Virus record (IMG/VR): IMGVR_UViG_3300030101_004594
Coordinates: 59,905 to 88,174 of that record
DNA: 28,270 nucleotides
Strand: one strand, 5' to 3'
From: a virus
Shown here: one piece after another, positions 4,958-12,957 of the stretch
How positions within the stretch are numbered: the stretch's first letter is position 1
Layout of the letters: each line of letters begins with the position of its first letter
Notes under the pieces: generated by a model
Told to the model about the DNA's origin: nothing
Databases searched by the model: none
Seen by the model: only the letters and a program-made list of their open reading frames with translations
Position numbers and translations under genes: made by a program

Positions 4958-5327
4958 AGAACTATTAGCCACAGCGTTTGTGGTAGCCTCAGAAAAATCA
5001 ACAGCAGAAGGACTCACTTTTAAATATAAATCCTATCCTGAAGAGATTCAAGAAGATAAGTTTATACTTAAAGCGTGGCATGTAGATATTATAGTTGCAG
5101 AACTAGGACATGGTGAAAAAGTTATTCAGCAGTTTAGATTACCTAGACCTAATAATATTGATGCTAAAAAAATGGAATACCATGCTATCATAGAAGTACT
5201 TGCTACTCTTACACAAGGAGCATTAGTTACTTGGTATGAAGTAGGAAAAATTCTAGCACAAGATAAAGAAATGCAAAAAGAAGTTATAAATGAAGCAAAG
5301 AAAAGTAATATCGCTGCCAACAAATAG
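4926..5327 (+). CDS. Hypothetical protein of the early operon
   Basis: A 133-aa protein with a mixed alpha/beta look: a first helix (MKTAERLAIAKELLATAFVVAS), beta-type segments around residues 28-75, including a likely strand pair (KAWHVDIIVAELGHG and VIQQFRLPRP), then a long helix from residue 80 to the end. Its start overlaps the 64-aa gene by 32 bp, and its end overlaps the next gene by 38 bp. No family or catalytic motif is recognised. Position between DNA-binding proteins suggests a role in early expression or DNA metabolism, which is inference only. Confidence 0.7.
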   Translation: MKTAERLAIAKELLATAFVVASEKSTAEGLTFKYKSYPEEIQEDKFILKAWHVDIIVAELGHGEKVIQQFRLPRPNNIDAKKMEYHAIIEVLATLTQGALVTWYEVGKILAQDKEMQKEVINEAKKSNIAANK

Positions 5328-5808
5328 TAATAAAATTTATCGACAGGTGTTAGCCTTTATGAATTTTATGTTAAACTTAACTCCGCAAGAAAGAGATGTT
5401 CTTGCAGAGCTTGTTAGTTTAAATAATGAATACGAAGCTTTACCAGAAGACAAGCGTGCAAAATTTATTTTATCTACTGATGTCAGAAAAGAAATAAGAG
5501 AAGATCTAGATATTCCTGAAAAACAATTTAATGTAATTATATCTAAGCTTCGTAAAAAAACTATGTTTGGTAAACCATTAATAAATGAAAACAACGTATT
5601 GCATTCTGAGTTACAATTTAAACCTGACAATGATGGTTTTAGAATAGAAGTTAATTTAGTAATGACTACTACGATTAAAAAAGAAGAAGTTAAAAAAGAA
5701 GTTAAAGAAGAAAAGCTTCCTCCTAAAGAATATAAACATGATGCAACTAAAGCACCTGTTATAGAAGAAAAAGAATTTGACTTTACTATTGATATACCTG
5801 ATGAGTAA
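5290..5808 (+). CDS. Winged-helix protein with acidic/basic tail
   Basis: A 172-aa protein. Residues about 15-120 look like a helix-turn-helix domain: FMLNLTPQERDVLAELVSL, a second helix group with STDVRKEIREDLDIPEKQFN, recognition helix NVIISKLRKK, and a wing region before the beta strand FRIEVNLVM. After residue 128 comes a low-complexity charged stretch of alternating K and E, then an acidic tail ending in DIPDE. The ATG at 5290 overlaps the previous gene by 38 bp. A later ATG at 5359 would cut into the first helix, so I keep 5290. From memory, crAss-like phages carry a similar protein; it may be a structural-gene regulator. Confidence 0.7.
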   Translation: MKQRKVISLPTNSNKIYRQVLAFMNFMLNLTPQERDVLAELVSLNNEYEALPEDKRAKFILSTDVRKEIREDLDIPEKQFNVIISKLRKKTMFGKPLINENNVLHSELQFKPDNDGFRIEVNLVMTTTIKKEEVKKEVKEEKLPPKEYKHDATKAPVIEEKEFDFTIDIPDE

Positions 5809-6061
5809 GCAAAAAGAAATTTTAAAAAAAATTGCAGACACTCACGGCATAAGTGTAGCCCAGGCAGAAGAAATATGGAAACTACTAGGAAATAAAATTG
5901 CTGATGTAATAAGTAGCGATCATAAAACAAATGGATTGTTTGATGAAACTAAATTTCCTATTATACATATAGATAGCTTTGGAAAATTTATACCTAATAA
6001 AAGAAAAATAAATCATGCAAATTATTGCATAAAAAAGAAAAAAGATGAATCTAACACTTGA
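5801..6061 (+). CDS. HU/IHF-like DNA-binding protein (candidate)
   Basis: An 86-aa protein starting MSKQKEILKKIADTHG. I use the ATG at 5801, which overlaps the previous stop by 8 bp (GATGAGTAA), rather than one 24 bp upstream. The N-terminal half is two helices (KEILKKIADTHG, SVAQAEEIWKLLGNKIADVIS), followed by FPIIHIDSFGKFIPNKRK. This 'I.I..FGkF' strand with basic residues is the hallmark of HU/IHF proteins just before the DNA-binding arm, and helix-helix-strand order also fits. The usual arm after it is short or altered. An IHF-like subunit is reported in this part of crAss-like genomes. It would bend DNA in packaging or transcription. Confidence 0.55.
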   Translation: MSKQKEILKKIADTHGISVAQAEEIWKLLGNKIADVISSDHKTNGLFDETKFPIIHIDSFGKFIPNKRKINHANYCIKKKKDESNT

Positions 6062-6236
6062 AGTAGCATATGATGACAGAGTAAGCCTAGTCACATTTTA
6101 TACTATTAATGCTTTGGCTAAAGCAGATGACGGAGCTTCTATTATATTTTTAAATGGTAAGGAATTTTATTGTGCCATTCCTTACGATGAAATGTGGAGT
6201 AAACTTAAAAAAATAAAAGATGAAAGCGCTATATGA
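6045..6236 (+). CDS. Small hypothetical protein
   Basis: A 63-aa protein with alternating strands and a central helix (MNLTLEVAYDDRVSLVTFYTINALAKA, then ASIIFLNGKEFYCAIPYDEM), and a charged end. It overlaps the gene before by 17 bp and the gene after by 17 bp, as expected in this compact operon. No family is recognised. The pattern strand-helix-strand suggests a small compact fold. Confidence 0.6.
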   Translation: MNLTLEVAYDDRVSLVTFYTINALAKADDGASIIFLNGKEFYCAIPYDEMWSKLKKIKDESAI

Positions 6237-6756
6237 AAATAATTTTTGGGACATACATCCTGAACTAAAAATCATAGAAGAGTTTAGTAAAGTCTACACC
6301 GCAGACAAATCAAAACAAAAGTCTAATAGCTCACGTACAATGTGGGCTATTGACTTTGCATACAATCCTGAATCTAGATTTTTTAATTTACCAGACAAAC
6401 TAGATGTTATAGCTAAAGACTTTTTAAAAGACCCTAAATTTAAATGGGAAAGTTTAGAAAATGTAATTAACATATATAAAAATATAGTGTTATCAGATGC
6501 AGAAAGAGCCTTAGTTAATTGGAACGAAATTATGGAAATGAGGGATAGGTCTTTAAAGAAATTATATAAAGAAGCTTTAAACGTACAACATATAGGCGAA
6601 GTTGACACAAAGATTTTAAAAGAAATAGATACTATGTTAGCTAATACAGCTAAACTATTTGATGATTATAAAAAGATTAAAAAAGATTACGAAGAAGATA
6701 AAATTAAAAAGAAAGGAAAAAGTATTGTATCTTTAACTGAATCAGGAGAAATATAA
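6220..6756 (+). CDS. Hypothetical protein upstream of terminase, possible small terminase
   Basis: A 178-aa, almost fully alpha-helical protein. A tryptophan-rich first part (NNFWDIHPELKIIEEF, SRTMWAIDFAYNP) is followed by helices and a long predicted coiled coil from about residue 95 to 165 (ERALVNWNEIMEMRDRSLKK and later), ending in a lysine-rich stretch. It lies two genes before the large terminase, where many phages have the small subunit, and coiled-coil content would suit a ring-forming packaging protein. No helix-turn-helix is obvious, so this role is only a possibility. The next gene starts immediately after its stop (TAAATGG). Confidence 0.65.
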   Translation: MKALYENNFWDIHPELKIIEEFSKVYTADKSKQKSNSSRTMWAIDFAYNPESRFFNLPDKLDVIAKDFLKDPKFKWESLENVINIYKNIVLSDAERALVNWNEIMEMRDRSLKKLYKEALNVQHIGEVDTKILKEIDTMLANTAKLFDDYKKIKKDYEEDKIKKKGKSIVSLTESGEI

Positions 6757-7011
6757 ATGGATAATATTTGGGAAAATAGAGGAAAGATCTTATCGGGAAT
6801 AAAAAATCTGTTACTTAAAAATGAATTTATTGAACAAATAGCTATAGATAGACAAAAAATTTGTGATGCGTGTAAGCATAGATCTACAGAATGTGCTGCA
6901 TTAATAACCGAATGCTGTTCAGTATGTGGTTGTTCTTTAAAGTTTAAAACAAGATCTTTAGAATCTTCTTGCCCAATAAATAAATGGCCTAGTATAAATG
7001 ATAAACAATAA
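6757..7011 (+). CDS. Zinc-binding (zinc-ribbon-like) small protein
   Basis: An 84-aa protein with eight cysteines in residues 36-72: C36-x2-C39, C46, C53-C54-x2-C57-x-C59, and C72 in 'SSCPINKW'. The paired C-x2-C motifs and the 'CP..KW' ending match small zinc-ribbon proteins found in Bacteroidota phages, often close to terminase genes. The first 33 residues form an amphipathic helix. It has no gap to the gene before and overlaps the terminase by 14 bp, so it is likely translated with it. It may take part in DNA packaging or transcription; this is inferred from position only. Confidence 0.7.
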   Translation: MDNIWENRGKILSGIKNLLLKNEFIEQIAIDRQKICDACKHRSTECAALITECCSVCGCSLKFKTRSLESSCPINKWPSINDKQ

Positions 7012-9169
7012 AAATTATAAATTAGATGAAATTCCAAAATTTCATCCTGTACTAGAACATTATGAAAGACTTTCATTTTGGAAAGCAGAAAAGCGTAAAT
7101 GTATAGAAGGATATTGGCAACAAGGTAAATGGATGCCTGGTCCATTATATTATTATGTAAATTTTCATAACATACAATTTGAAGACGAGTACTCTGTATC
7201 ACAAGCATTTGGTTTACCGTTCTTACGTGATATAGATTGGGAATTGTTTTTGCTTTACGAAGAGTGTAGAGGATTCTCAGGTTTTGCAAAAGATACGCAA
7301 TTTACATGTGATCGTAAATACGGACCCGAAAAAGAACTAGCTTTAAAACTTAAACGTATTACTAAAGAAGAAGCTAAACGATTAAAATATATTCCTGCAC
7401 GAGAGTATTTACGAAAAAATCATGGCAAAAACTTAGGCAAGCCTTTATATAAAAACTCAGCAAAACATTTTATAAGTATACAGTCTAGGGGTGGTGGTAA
7501 ATCATATGCTACATCAGGTATTGCAGAACATAACTTTTTATTCGACGGAGCTACAGATTATGATGATTATTTGTCTAGAAAGAAGAGTAGAAATTTTTTA
7601 GCATCAGATACTATTATAGGAGCAATTGATACAAAATATTCAATACCTCTTATGAAAAAAGTTACTACAGCTTATGAACTTCTTCCTGGAAGTTTTCAAT
7701 TAGGAGACGAATTTTATCCGTCGCCTTTATCGATATCTTATACAGGTTCTTTTATGGCTAACAGAGAAGCAACTACAAAAACAGGATCTGTAATGCGACA
7801 TCGTACGTTTAAAGATAATCCGCTAGCAGCTAATGGTACACGTCCTAACTTAGTAGCATTAGATGAGGTTGGTTTCATGTATAATATAAAAGAATCTTGG
7901 GGAGCAATTGAAGCAACACAAGCTTCTAAAGCAAAAAAGAATCTTGTTATATGGGCCCTTGGAACAGGAGGACTTGTATCTGGTCGAGCAGCATTATATG
8001 CAGAAAGTATATTTAGAAATCCTGACGATTATAATTGCATTACTTTTGACGATAATTTTGAAAACAGAGGCACTATAGGATATTTTGTTCCTTATTCTCT
8101 TACGTTAAACGAATTTAAAAAAGGCCCCAATCTTATAACAGACGAAAGTTTATCTAGATTATATATAGAAGACAAAAGAGAGACTGCAAAAAAATCTCCT
8201 GATCCCACAGTATATCAAACAGAAATAATTAACGGTCCTATGTTGCCGTCTGAAGCTTTCTTGGTTTTAGAAGGATCATTTTTTCCTACATTGCAATTAA
8301 AAGAACAGCTAGCAGAAGTAGAAGGAGGTAAATATGCAAAATTTACAGATGCTAGTTTTAAAGGAATACTAAGTTATGATAAAAATAACGAAGTAGAGTT
8401 TACTACTATACAAGATCTTAGGCCAATTAGAAAGTTTCCGTTAAACAAAAACGATGATAAAAGAGGATGTGTGGAAATATGGGTTAAGCCTCAAAAAAAC
8501 TCTGAAGGCGTAGTTCCTAGAAATGTTTACATAGCTGGAATAGATGTTGTAGATAAAGATAAATCTACTACTGACTCTTTACCTTCTATATTTATAATGA
8601 ATAGATTAACTAGACAACTAGTAGCAGAATATACAGGAAGATCTAATGAAGCTAAAGATTTTTATGAAATATGTAGAAAACTATTGTTATATTATAATGC
8701 AATAGGTATGTATGAAAAAAACCTTATCGGTTTATTTAATTATTTTGATAGAAATAAATGCACATATTTATTAGCAGATACGCCTTATCAACTTAGATCG
8801 TCTGATACATATAAGCAATCAGGAAACACTTCTAAAGGTATTAATGCATCAGCAACTGTAAACTCAGAAGGACGTAATATGGTTAAATCTTGGTTACAAG
8901 AAACTATATCTATTAAATCAGAGATTAAAGTGTATGAAACGTTATATTCAGCTGCATTAGTTACAGAGCTTGTAATGTGGAATCCACAAGGAAACTTTGA
9001 TAGAGTATCTGCGTTAATAATGTTAATGTGGTTAGATTCAACTATGTATAAAGAGACTAATAAACGTACAGAAGAAGTTAAAGGATTCTTAGACAATGAT
9101 TACTTCTCTAATATGGGTGTATTAAAAAAGAAAGTTGTAGGCACTATAGATTCAAATTATTATTCATAG
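6998..9169 (+). CDS. terL: Terminase large subunit (TerL)
   Basis: A 723-aa protein that packages DNA into proheads: an ATP-driven motor plus a nuclease that cuts concatemers, docking on the portal. The ATPase has a Walker A motif QSRGGGKS at residues 162-169 (K168) and a Walker B LVALDE at 285-290 (D289, catalytic E290). The C-terminal RNase H-like nuclease shows Asp516 (IAGIDVVD), Asp594 (LLADTPY) and probably Asp668 (NFDRVSALI). The first 160 residues are an N-terminal extension rich in aromatic residues (PGPLYYYVNFHNIQF), making it longer than most TerL proteins; crAss-like ones are similarly long. ATG at 6998 overlaps the zinc-protein gene by 14 bp. Confidence 0.95.
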   Translation: MINNKNYKLDEIPKFHPVLEHYERLSFWKAEKRKCIEGYWQQGKWMPGPLYYYVNFHNIQFEDEYSVSQAFGLPFLRDIDWELFLLYEECRGFSGFAKDTQFTCDRKYGPEKELALKLKRITKEEAKRLKYIPAREYLRKNHGKNLGKPLYKNSAKHFISIQSRGGGKSYATSGIAEHNFLFDGATDYDDYLSRKKSRNFLASDTIIGAIDTKYSIPLMKKVTTAYELLPGSFQLGDEFYPSPLSISYTGSFMANREATTKTGSVMRHRTFKDNPLAANGTRPNLVALDEVGFMYNIKESWGAIEATQASKAKKNLVIWALGTGGLVSGRAALYAESIFRNPDDYNCITFDDNFENRGTIGYFVPYSLTLNEFKKGPNLITDESLSRLYIEDKRETAKKSPDPTVYQTEIINGPMLPSEAFLVLEGSFFPTLQLKEQLAEVEGGKYAKFTDASFKGILSYDKNNEVEFTTIQDLRPIRKFPLNKNDDKRGCVEIWVKPQKNSEGVVPRNVYIAGIDVVDKDKSTTDSLPSIFIMNRLTRQLVAEYTGRSNEAKDFYEICRKLLLYYNAIGMYEKNLIGLFNYFDRNKCTYLLADTPYQLRSSDTYKQSGNTSKGINASATVNSEGRNMVKSWLQETISIKSEIKVYETLYSAALVTELVMWNPQGNFDRVSALIMLMWLDSTMYKETNKRTEEVKGFLDNDYFSNMGVLKKKVVGTIDSNYYS

Positions 9170-9198
9170 ATTTGTGTAAATAAAAAATTATTGTTATT

Positions 9199-11655
9199 AT
9201 GAGCAAAACATCTAGTTTAGAAGATCAAGGATTTATTAATTTTCCAAGACAAAAATTATCTGATGCTCAGAAAACAGATGCTTGGTATAAAAGAAATATA
9301 GATTACGCAGAAAATTTATTAACATCAGATGTTAATCTAAGAAACAGTTTTAAAAATAAAAGGATTAACTATAATCTAAGAGCTAATGTAATATCTCCTA
9401 GAGATTTTGAAAAATTTATTAATCCTGATAATCTAGACTTAGATTCTTTACCAGCTAGCTTCCAACATATAGGAATTGAAAACACAAAAATTAATTTACT
9501 TTTAGGAGAATACGCAAAACGTAAAAAAGAATTTAAAGCTTATATCTCATCAGGAGATCAAGAAGGCATATCTAGAAAAGAACAACAATTAATGGACCAA
9601 GTCACACAAGAAATGGTTCAAATTATTCAAACAGAATCTATAAGTTCTGAAGAAATACAAAAAAGATTACAAGATCTTGAAAAATATCAAAACTACAATT
9701 TTCAAGATATGAGCGAAATAGTTGCTAATAAAATTCTTAAAAAAGAATATAAAGAAGGTAACTTTGATTTTACATTTCTTAGAACATTTGAAGACTTACT
9801 TACAGCAGGTGAAGAAATAATGTATTGCGGAGTATTAGGAGGAGAGCCTGTTATGCGACGAGTTAATCCAATGAATATATATACTCTTGGAGGAAGTTCT
9901 ATGTTTATAGAAGATGCAGATATTATTGTAGAATATGGTTATAAATCTGTAGGAGGAGTTATAGACGATTACTGGGATACTCTTAAACCTAAAGATATAG
10001 ATTTTTTAGAAAAAGGAACTGTAGATACAAGTATGGACGGTGGAGGCGGAATAGGCCTTAACCGTGATATTTCTATATTTGATTTTTACGGAGAAGCTGG
10101 AGCATTAGATATATTTCATCCTAATGAAGCAGGTGTTAGAACATTTGCAGGAGCATTTGATTCTTATGGCAATGTAAGAGTTATGAAAGTATGTTGGAGA
10201 TCTAGACGTAAAATTGGAGAGCTTACTTATTTTGATGATGAAGGTGTAGAACAAAAAGATTGGGTTCCTGAAGATTATAGGCCAAATAAAGAACTTGGAG
10301 AAAAAGTAAAATGGATATGGGTAAATGAGTGGATGGAAGGTACTAAAATTGCTGACCATATTTATACTACTATGCGTCCTGTACCATTTGCTAGTAAATC
10401 ATTAGTTAATAAATCTAAAGGGACCCCTCCATATATTGGCTCCGTTAATTCTACTAACGATTATAAAGTCCAATCTCTTATGGACATAATGAAGCCTCTT
10501 GCATATTCCTATGATATTGCTTACTACAAACGAGAGCTTGAAATAGCCACGTATAAGGGGTCCTTTACTGCTATTAATTCTGCACTTGTTCCATCAGGAT
10601 GGGATCCAAAAGAATGGATGAGATATGTAACAGTAAATAAATTTGCTTGGTTAGACCCAACTAATGAAATACTTAAAGGTCCTGCACAAGGTAAATCTGC
10701 AGGTAATTTTAATCAACTTACTGCACAACAAGTAAATATAGGAGATCCTAATGCAATTGGTATGTATACTAATTTACTCGTAGATATAGAAAACACATTA
10801 GGTAAAATAGCAGGTGTTTCTGGAGCACGAGAAGGACAAATACAAAATAGAGAAGCAGTTAATAATGTAGAACGTGAAGTAGCTCAAACATCTCATATTA
10901 CAGAAAAATGGTTTGCTATAGATCAAAATTTTAGAAAAAGAGTTCTTACTAAATTTTTAGAATGTTGTAAATATGCATATAAAGCAAACCCTCAAAAAGG
11001 TCAATTTTTACTTGACGATCTCAGTCAACAATTTATTACTCATTTCGATGAATTTGCTTCAACAGAATATGATTTGCATTTATCTAATTCTACAAGTGAT
11101 ACACAATTGTACAATGATATTAAAGCGCTTTCACAAGCAGCTATACAAAATGGCCAAGCAACTATTTCAGATTTAGTAGCTATATCACAATCTGATTCTG
11201 TACAAGACATTGCTAAAAAGCTTGAAAACTCTGCTCAAAGAATTAAAGACGAAAATAATAAAATGCAAGAACAGCAGATGCAGCAACAACAGCAAATGCA
11301 ACAAGCTCAAATGCAAGCTGATAAAGAAGCTCAAGAAATTGATCTTAAAAAACATGACGATGATATAGCTGTTAAAAGAGAAAAAATTAAAGCTGATTTA
11401 GAAATAGCAGCTATGAAAGAAATAAATAATAATTATCGTACTGAATCTGGTTTATTAGATTCTGATCGTAATGGTATTGCAGATGAATTAGATCTTAGAA
11501 GAACAGAAGTAGAAGAAGAAAAGAATATTCAAAAAGCAGAACTAGATCAGGCTAAACTTCAAGAACAAATACGTTCTAATCAGGCTAAAGAAGATATTGC
11601 TAGAGAAAAAATGGGTCTTGAAAAAGAAAGAACTCAAGCAATTAAAAACAAATAA
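9199..11655 (+). CDS. Portal protein
   Basis: An 818-aa protein directly after TerL and before the scaffold and capsid genes, the usual portal place. Its length fits the large portals of crAss-like phages. A long N-terminal and central part (to about residue 640) has the mixed strands and a helix-rich middle expected for clip, stem and wing; 'INLLLGEYAKRKKEF' (residues about 97-112) is typical of this portal group. The C-terminus is a glutamine-rich coiled coil (about 690-815) that could line the inside of the head. It carries a calcium-loop-like motif at D754-x-D756-x-N758-G-x-x-D762. Portal dodecamers are the DNA entry and exit channel. TAGATTTG at 9167-9174 may be a promoter box. Confidence 0.88.
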   Translation: MSKTSSLEDQGFINFPRQKLSDAQKTDAWYKRNIDYAENLLTSDVNLRNSFKNKRINYNLRANVISPRDFEKFINPDNLDLDSLPASFQHIGIENTKINLLLGEYAKRKKEFKAYISSGDQEGISRKEQQLMDQVTQEMVQIIQTESISSEEIQKRLQDLEKYQNYNFQDMSEIVANKILKKEYKEGNFDFTFLRTFEDLLTAGEEIMYCGVLGGEPVMRRVNPMNIYTLGGSSMFIEDADIIVEYGYKSVGGVIDDYWDTLKPKDIDFLEKGTVDTSMDGGGGIGLNRDISIFDFYGEAGALDIFHPNEAGVRTFAGAFDSYGNVRVMKVCWRSRRKIGELTYFDDEGVEQKDWVPEDYRPNKELGEKVKWIWVNEWMEGTKIADHIYTTMRPVPFASKSLVNKSKGTPPYIGSVNSTNDYKVQSLMDIMKPLAYSYDIAYYKRELEIATYKGSFTAINSALVPSGWDPKEWMRYVTVNKFAWLDPTNEILKGPAQGKSAGNFNQLTAQQVNIGDPNAIGMYTNLLVDIENTLGKIAGVSGAREGQIQNREAVNNVEREVAQTSHITEKWFAIDQNFRKRVLTKFLECCKYAYKANPQKGQFLLDDLSQQFITHFDEFASTEYDLHLSNSTSDTQLYNDIKALSQAAIQNGQATISDLVAISQSDSVQDIAKKLENSAQRIKDENNKMQEQQMQQQQQMQQAQMQADKEAQEIDLKKHDDDIAVKREKIKADLEIAAMKEINNNYRTESGLLDSDRNGIADELDLRRTEVEEEKNIQKAELDQAKLQEQIRSNQAKEDIAREKMGLEKERTQAIKNK

Positions 11656-11746
11656 AGCTATAGCATTATAGAACATAGTTATAAATAGATTTAAGTTTAT
11701 TTATAAAAATAATTTTAATATTGTAACCAAATAAAGACAGCAAACA

Positions 11747-12910
11747 ATGAATGAAGAAAAAGAAGATTTATTTGAAGGACTTCAAATAATGTCCCCAGAA
11801 GAATTAAACGCAGTCGTGGAGTCTGAAGAAAATTCTGAAGAAGAAAAAAAAGAAACAACATCTGATAATGAATCAGAAGAATTGTTTAAACCTGTAGAAT
11901 CTGAAAAAGGTGAAGGTGCTTATGAAAACACTAAAAATCAGACAGATTCTAAAACAGCTACCTCAAACGAGAGGAGTGAAGAAATTTATAAAGGCTTAAT
12001 TAAAGAATTAGTAGAATCTAATATTATTACTGCTGCAGAAGCAGATAAGTTAGATGAATTAGAAGGTTCATTAGATACTATTAAAGAACTAATGAATAAA
12101 ACAGTTCAAACTAATTTTAAGGCTGCAGAAGAGCAATGGAAAGCTAACATGCCAGCTGCTAAAAAAAGATTTTTAGAAATTGAAGATGCATTTGATGAAA
12201 CTGATCAAGCTATTATGATGGCACAACGATTAGAATTTTTTGATCAAGTAGATGAAGAAACTATTAAATCAGATGAAAACCTTCAAAAAGAGATTTATTA
12301 CGATTTACTAAAATCTAAAAATTTTTCAGATGAACAAGCAGTAGAAGCAATACAAGATGCTATAGAAGTTAAAAAACTTGAAAGCAAAGCTTTAAAAGCT
12401 ATTCCTGAATTAAGAAACCAAGCTAATGCTGTAGTTACTCAAGCAAAAGAATATAAAGCTGAAAAAACAAAACAAGAAATTGCAAAGCAAAATAAAGCTT
12501 TTGAAAGTTTAATTTCTAATATAGACAACAGATCTTCTTTTGTAGATGGTATAAATCTTAATAAGATTAGCAAAGAAAAAATTAAGCAAAACATTTTAAA
12601 TCCTGTTTATAAAGATAAAAAAACAGGTACAGAATATAATAGTTTAATGTATAAACAAACTAGAAATCCTGTAGAGTTTGAAATGTTAATTAATTATTAT
12701 GATACATTAGGATTGTTTAATTTAGACAAAGAAGGAAAGTTTAAACCAGATATTTCTAAATTAAAACAAGTTGCAAAAACAAAAGCAATTAATGATCTAG
12801 ATAAAATTATTGCAAAAGAAGATAGAAACGTAGGTAGAAATACTTCAGTAGAAACTTCTGAAAAGACTGGAAACATATTAGATATGTTAGAACGGTCAAT
12901 GAAAAAGTAA
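11747..12910 (+). CDS. Acidic coiled-coil protein, probable capsid scaffold
   Basis: A 387-aa protein between portal and major capsid genes, the usual place for scaffolding. The first 85 residues are extremely acidic and low in complexity, with many E, S and D (SEENSEEEKKETTSD). The middle is a long chain of helices (residues about 90-260), and the C-terminus is basic and helical, ending LDMLERSMKK. Acidic start, coiled coil and basic end are common to phage scaffolds, whose basic end binds capsid protein. There is no protease motif, so removal by exit or by another protease would be needed. A 12-base leader motif (11733-11744) is shared with the gene at 14567. Confidence 0.7.
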   Translation: MNEEKEDLFEGLQIMSPEELNAVVESEENSEEEKKETTSDNESEELFKPVESEKGEGAYENTKNQTDSKTATSNERSEEIYKGLIKELVESNIITAAEADKLDELEGSLDTIKELMNKTVQTNFKAAEEQWKANMPAAKKRFLEIEDAFDETDQAIMMAQRLEFFDQVDEETIKSDENLQKEIYYDLLKSKNFSDEQAVEAIQDAIEVKKLESKALKAIPELRNQANAVVTQAKEYKAEKTKQEIAKQNKAFESLISNIDNRSSFVDGINLNKISKEKIKQNILNPVYKDKKTGTEYNSLMYKQTRNPVEFEMLINYYDTLGLFNLDKEGKFKPDISKLKQVAKTKAINDLDKIIAKEDRNVGRNTSVETSEKTGNILDMLERSMKK

Positions 12911-12957
12911 AAAAGTTATATAAATATATTCGTTAAACAAATAATACAAATCAAAAA

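Noticed and set aside
5337-7289. Minus-strand ORFs of 197, 104 and 200 aa opposite the early operon
   Set aside because: They are shadows opposite clear plus-strand genes, with low-complexity phenylalanine and serine content expected from antisense of A-rich genes.
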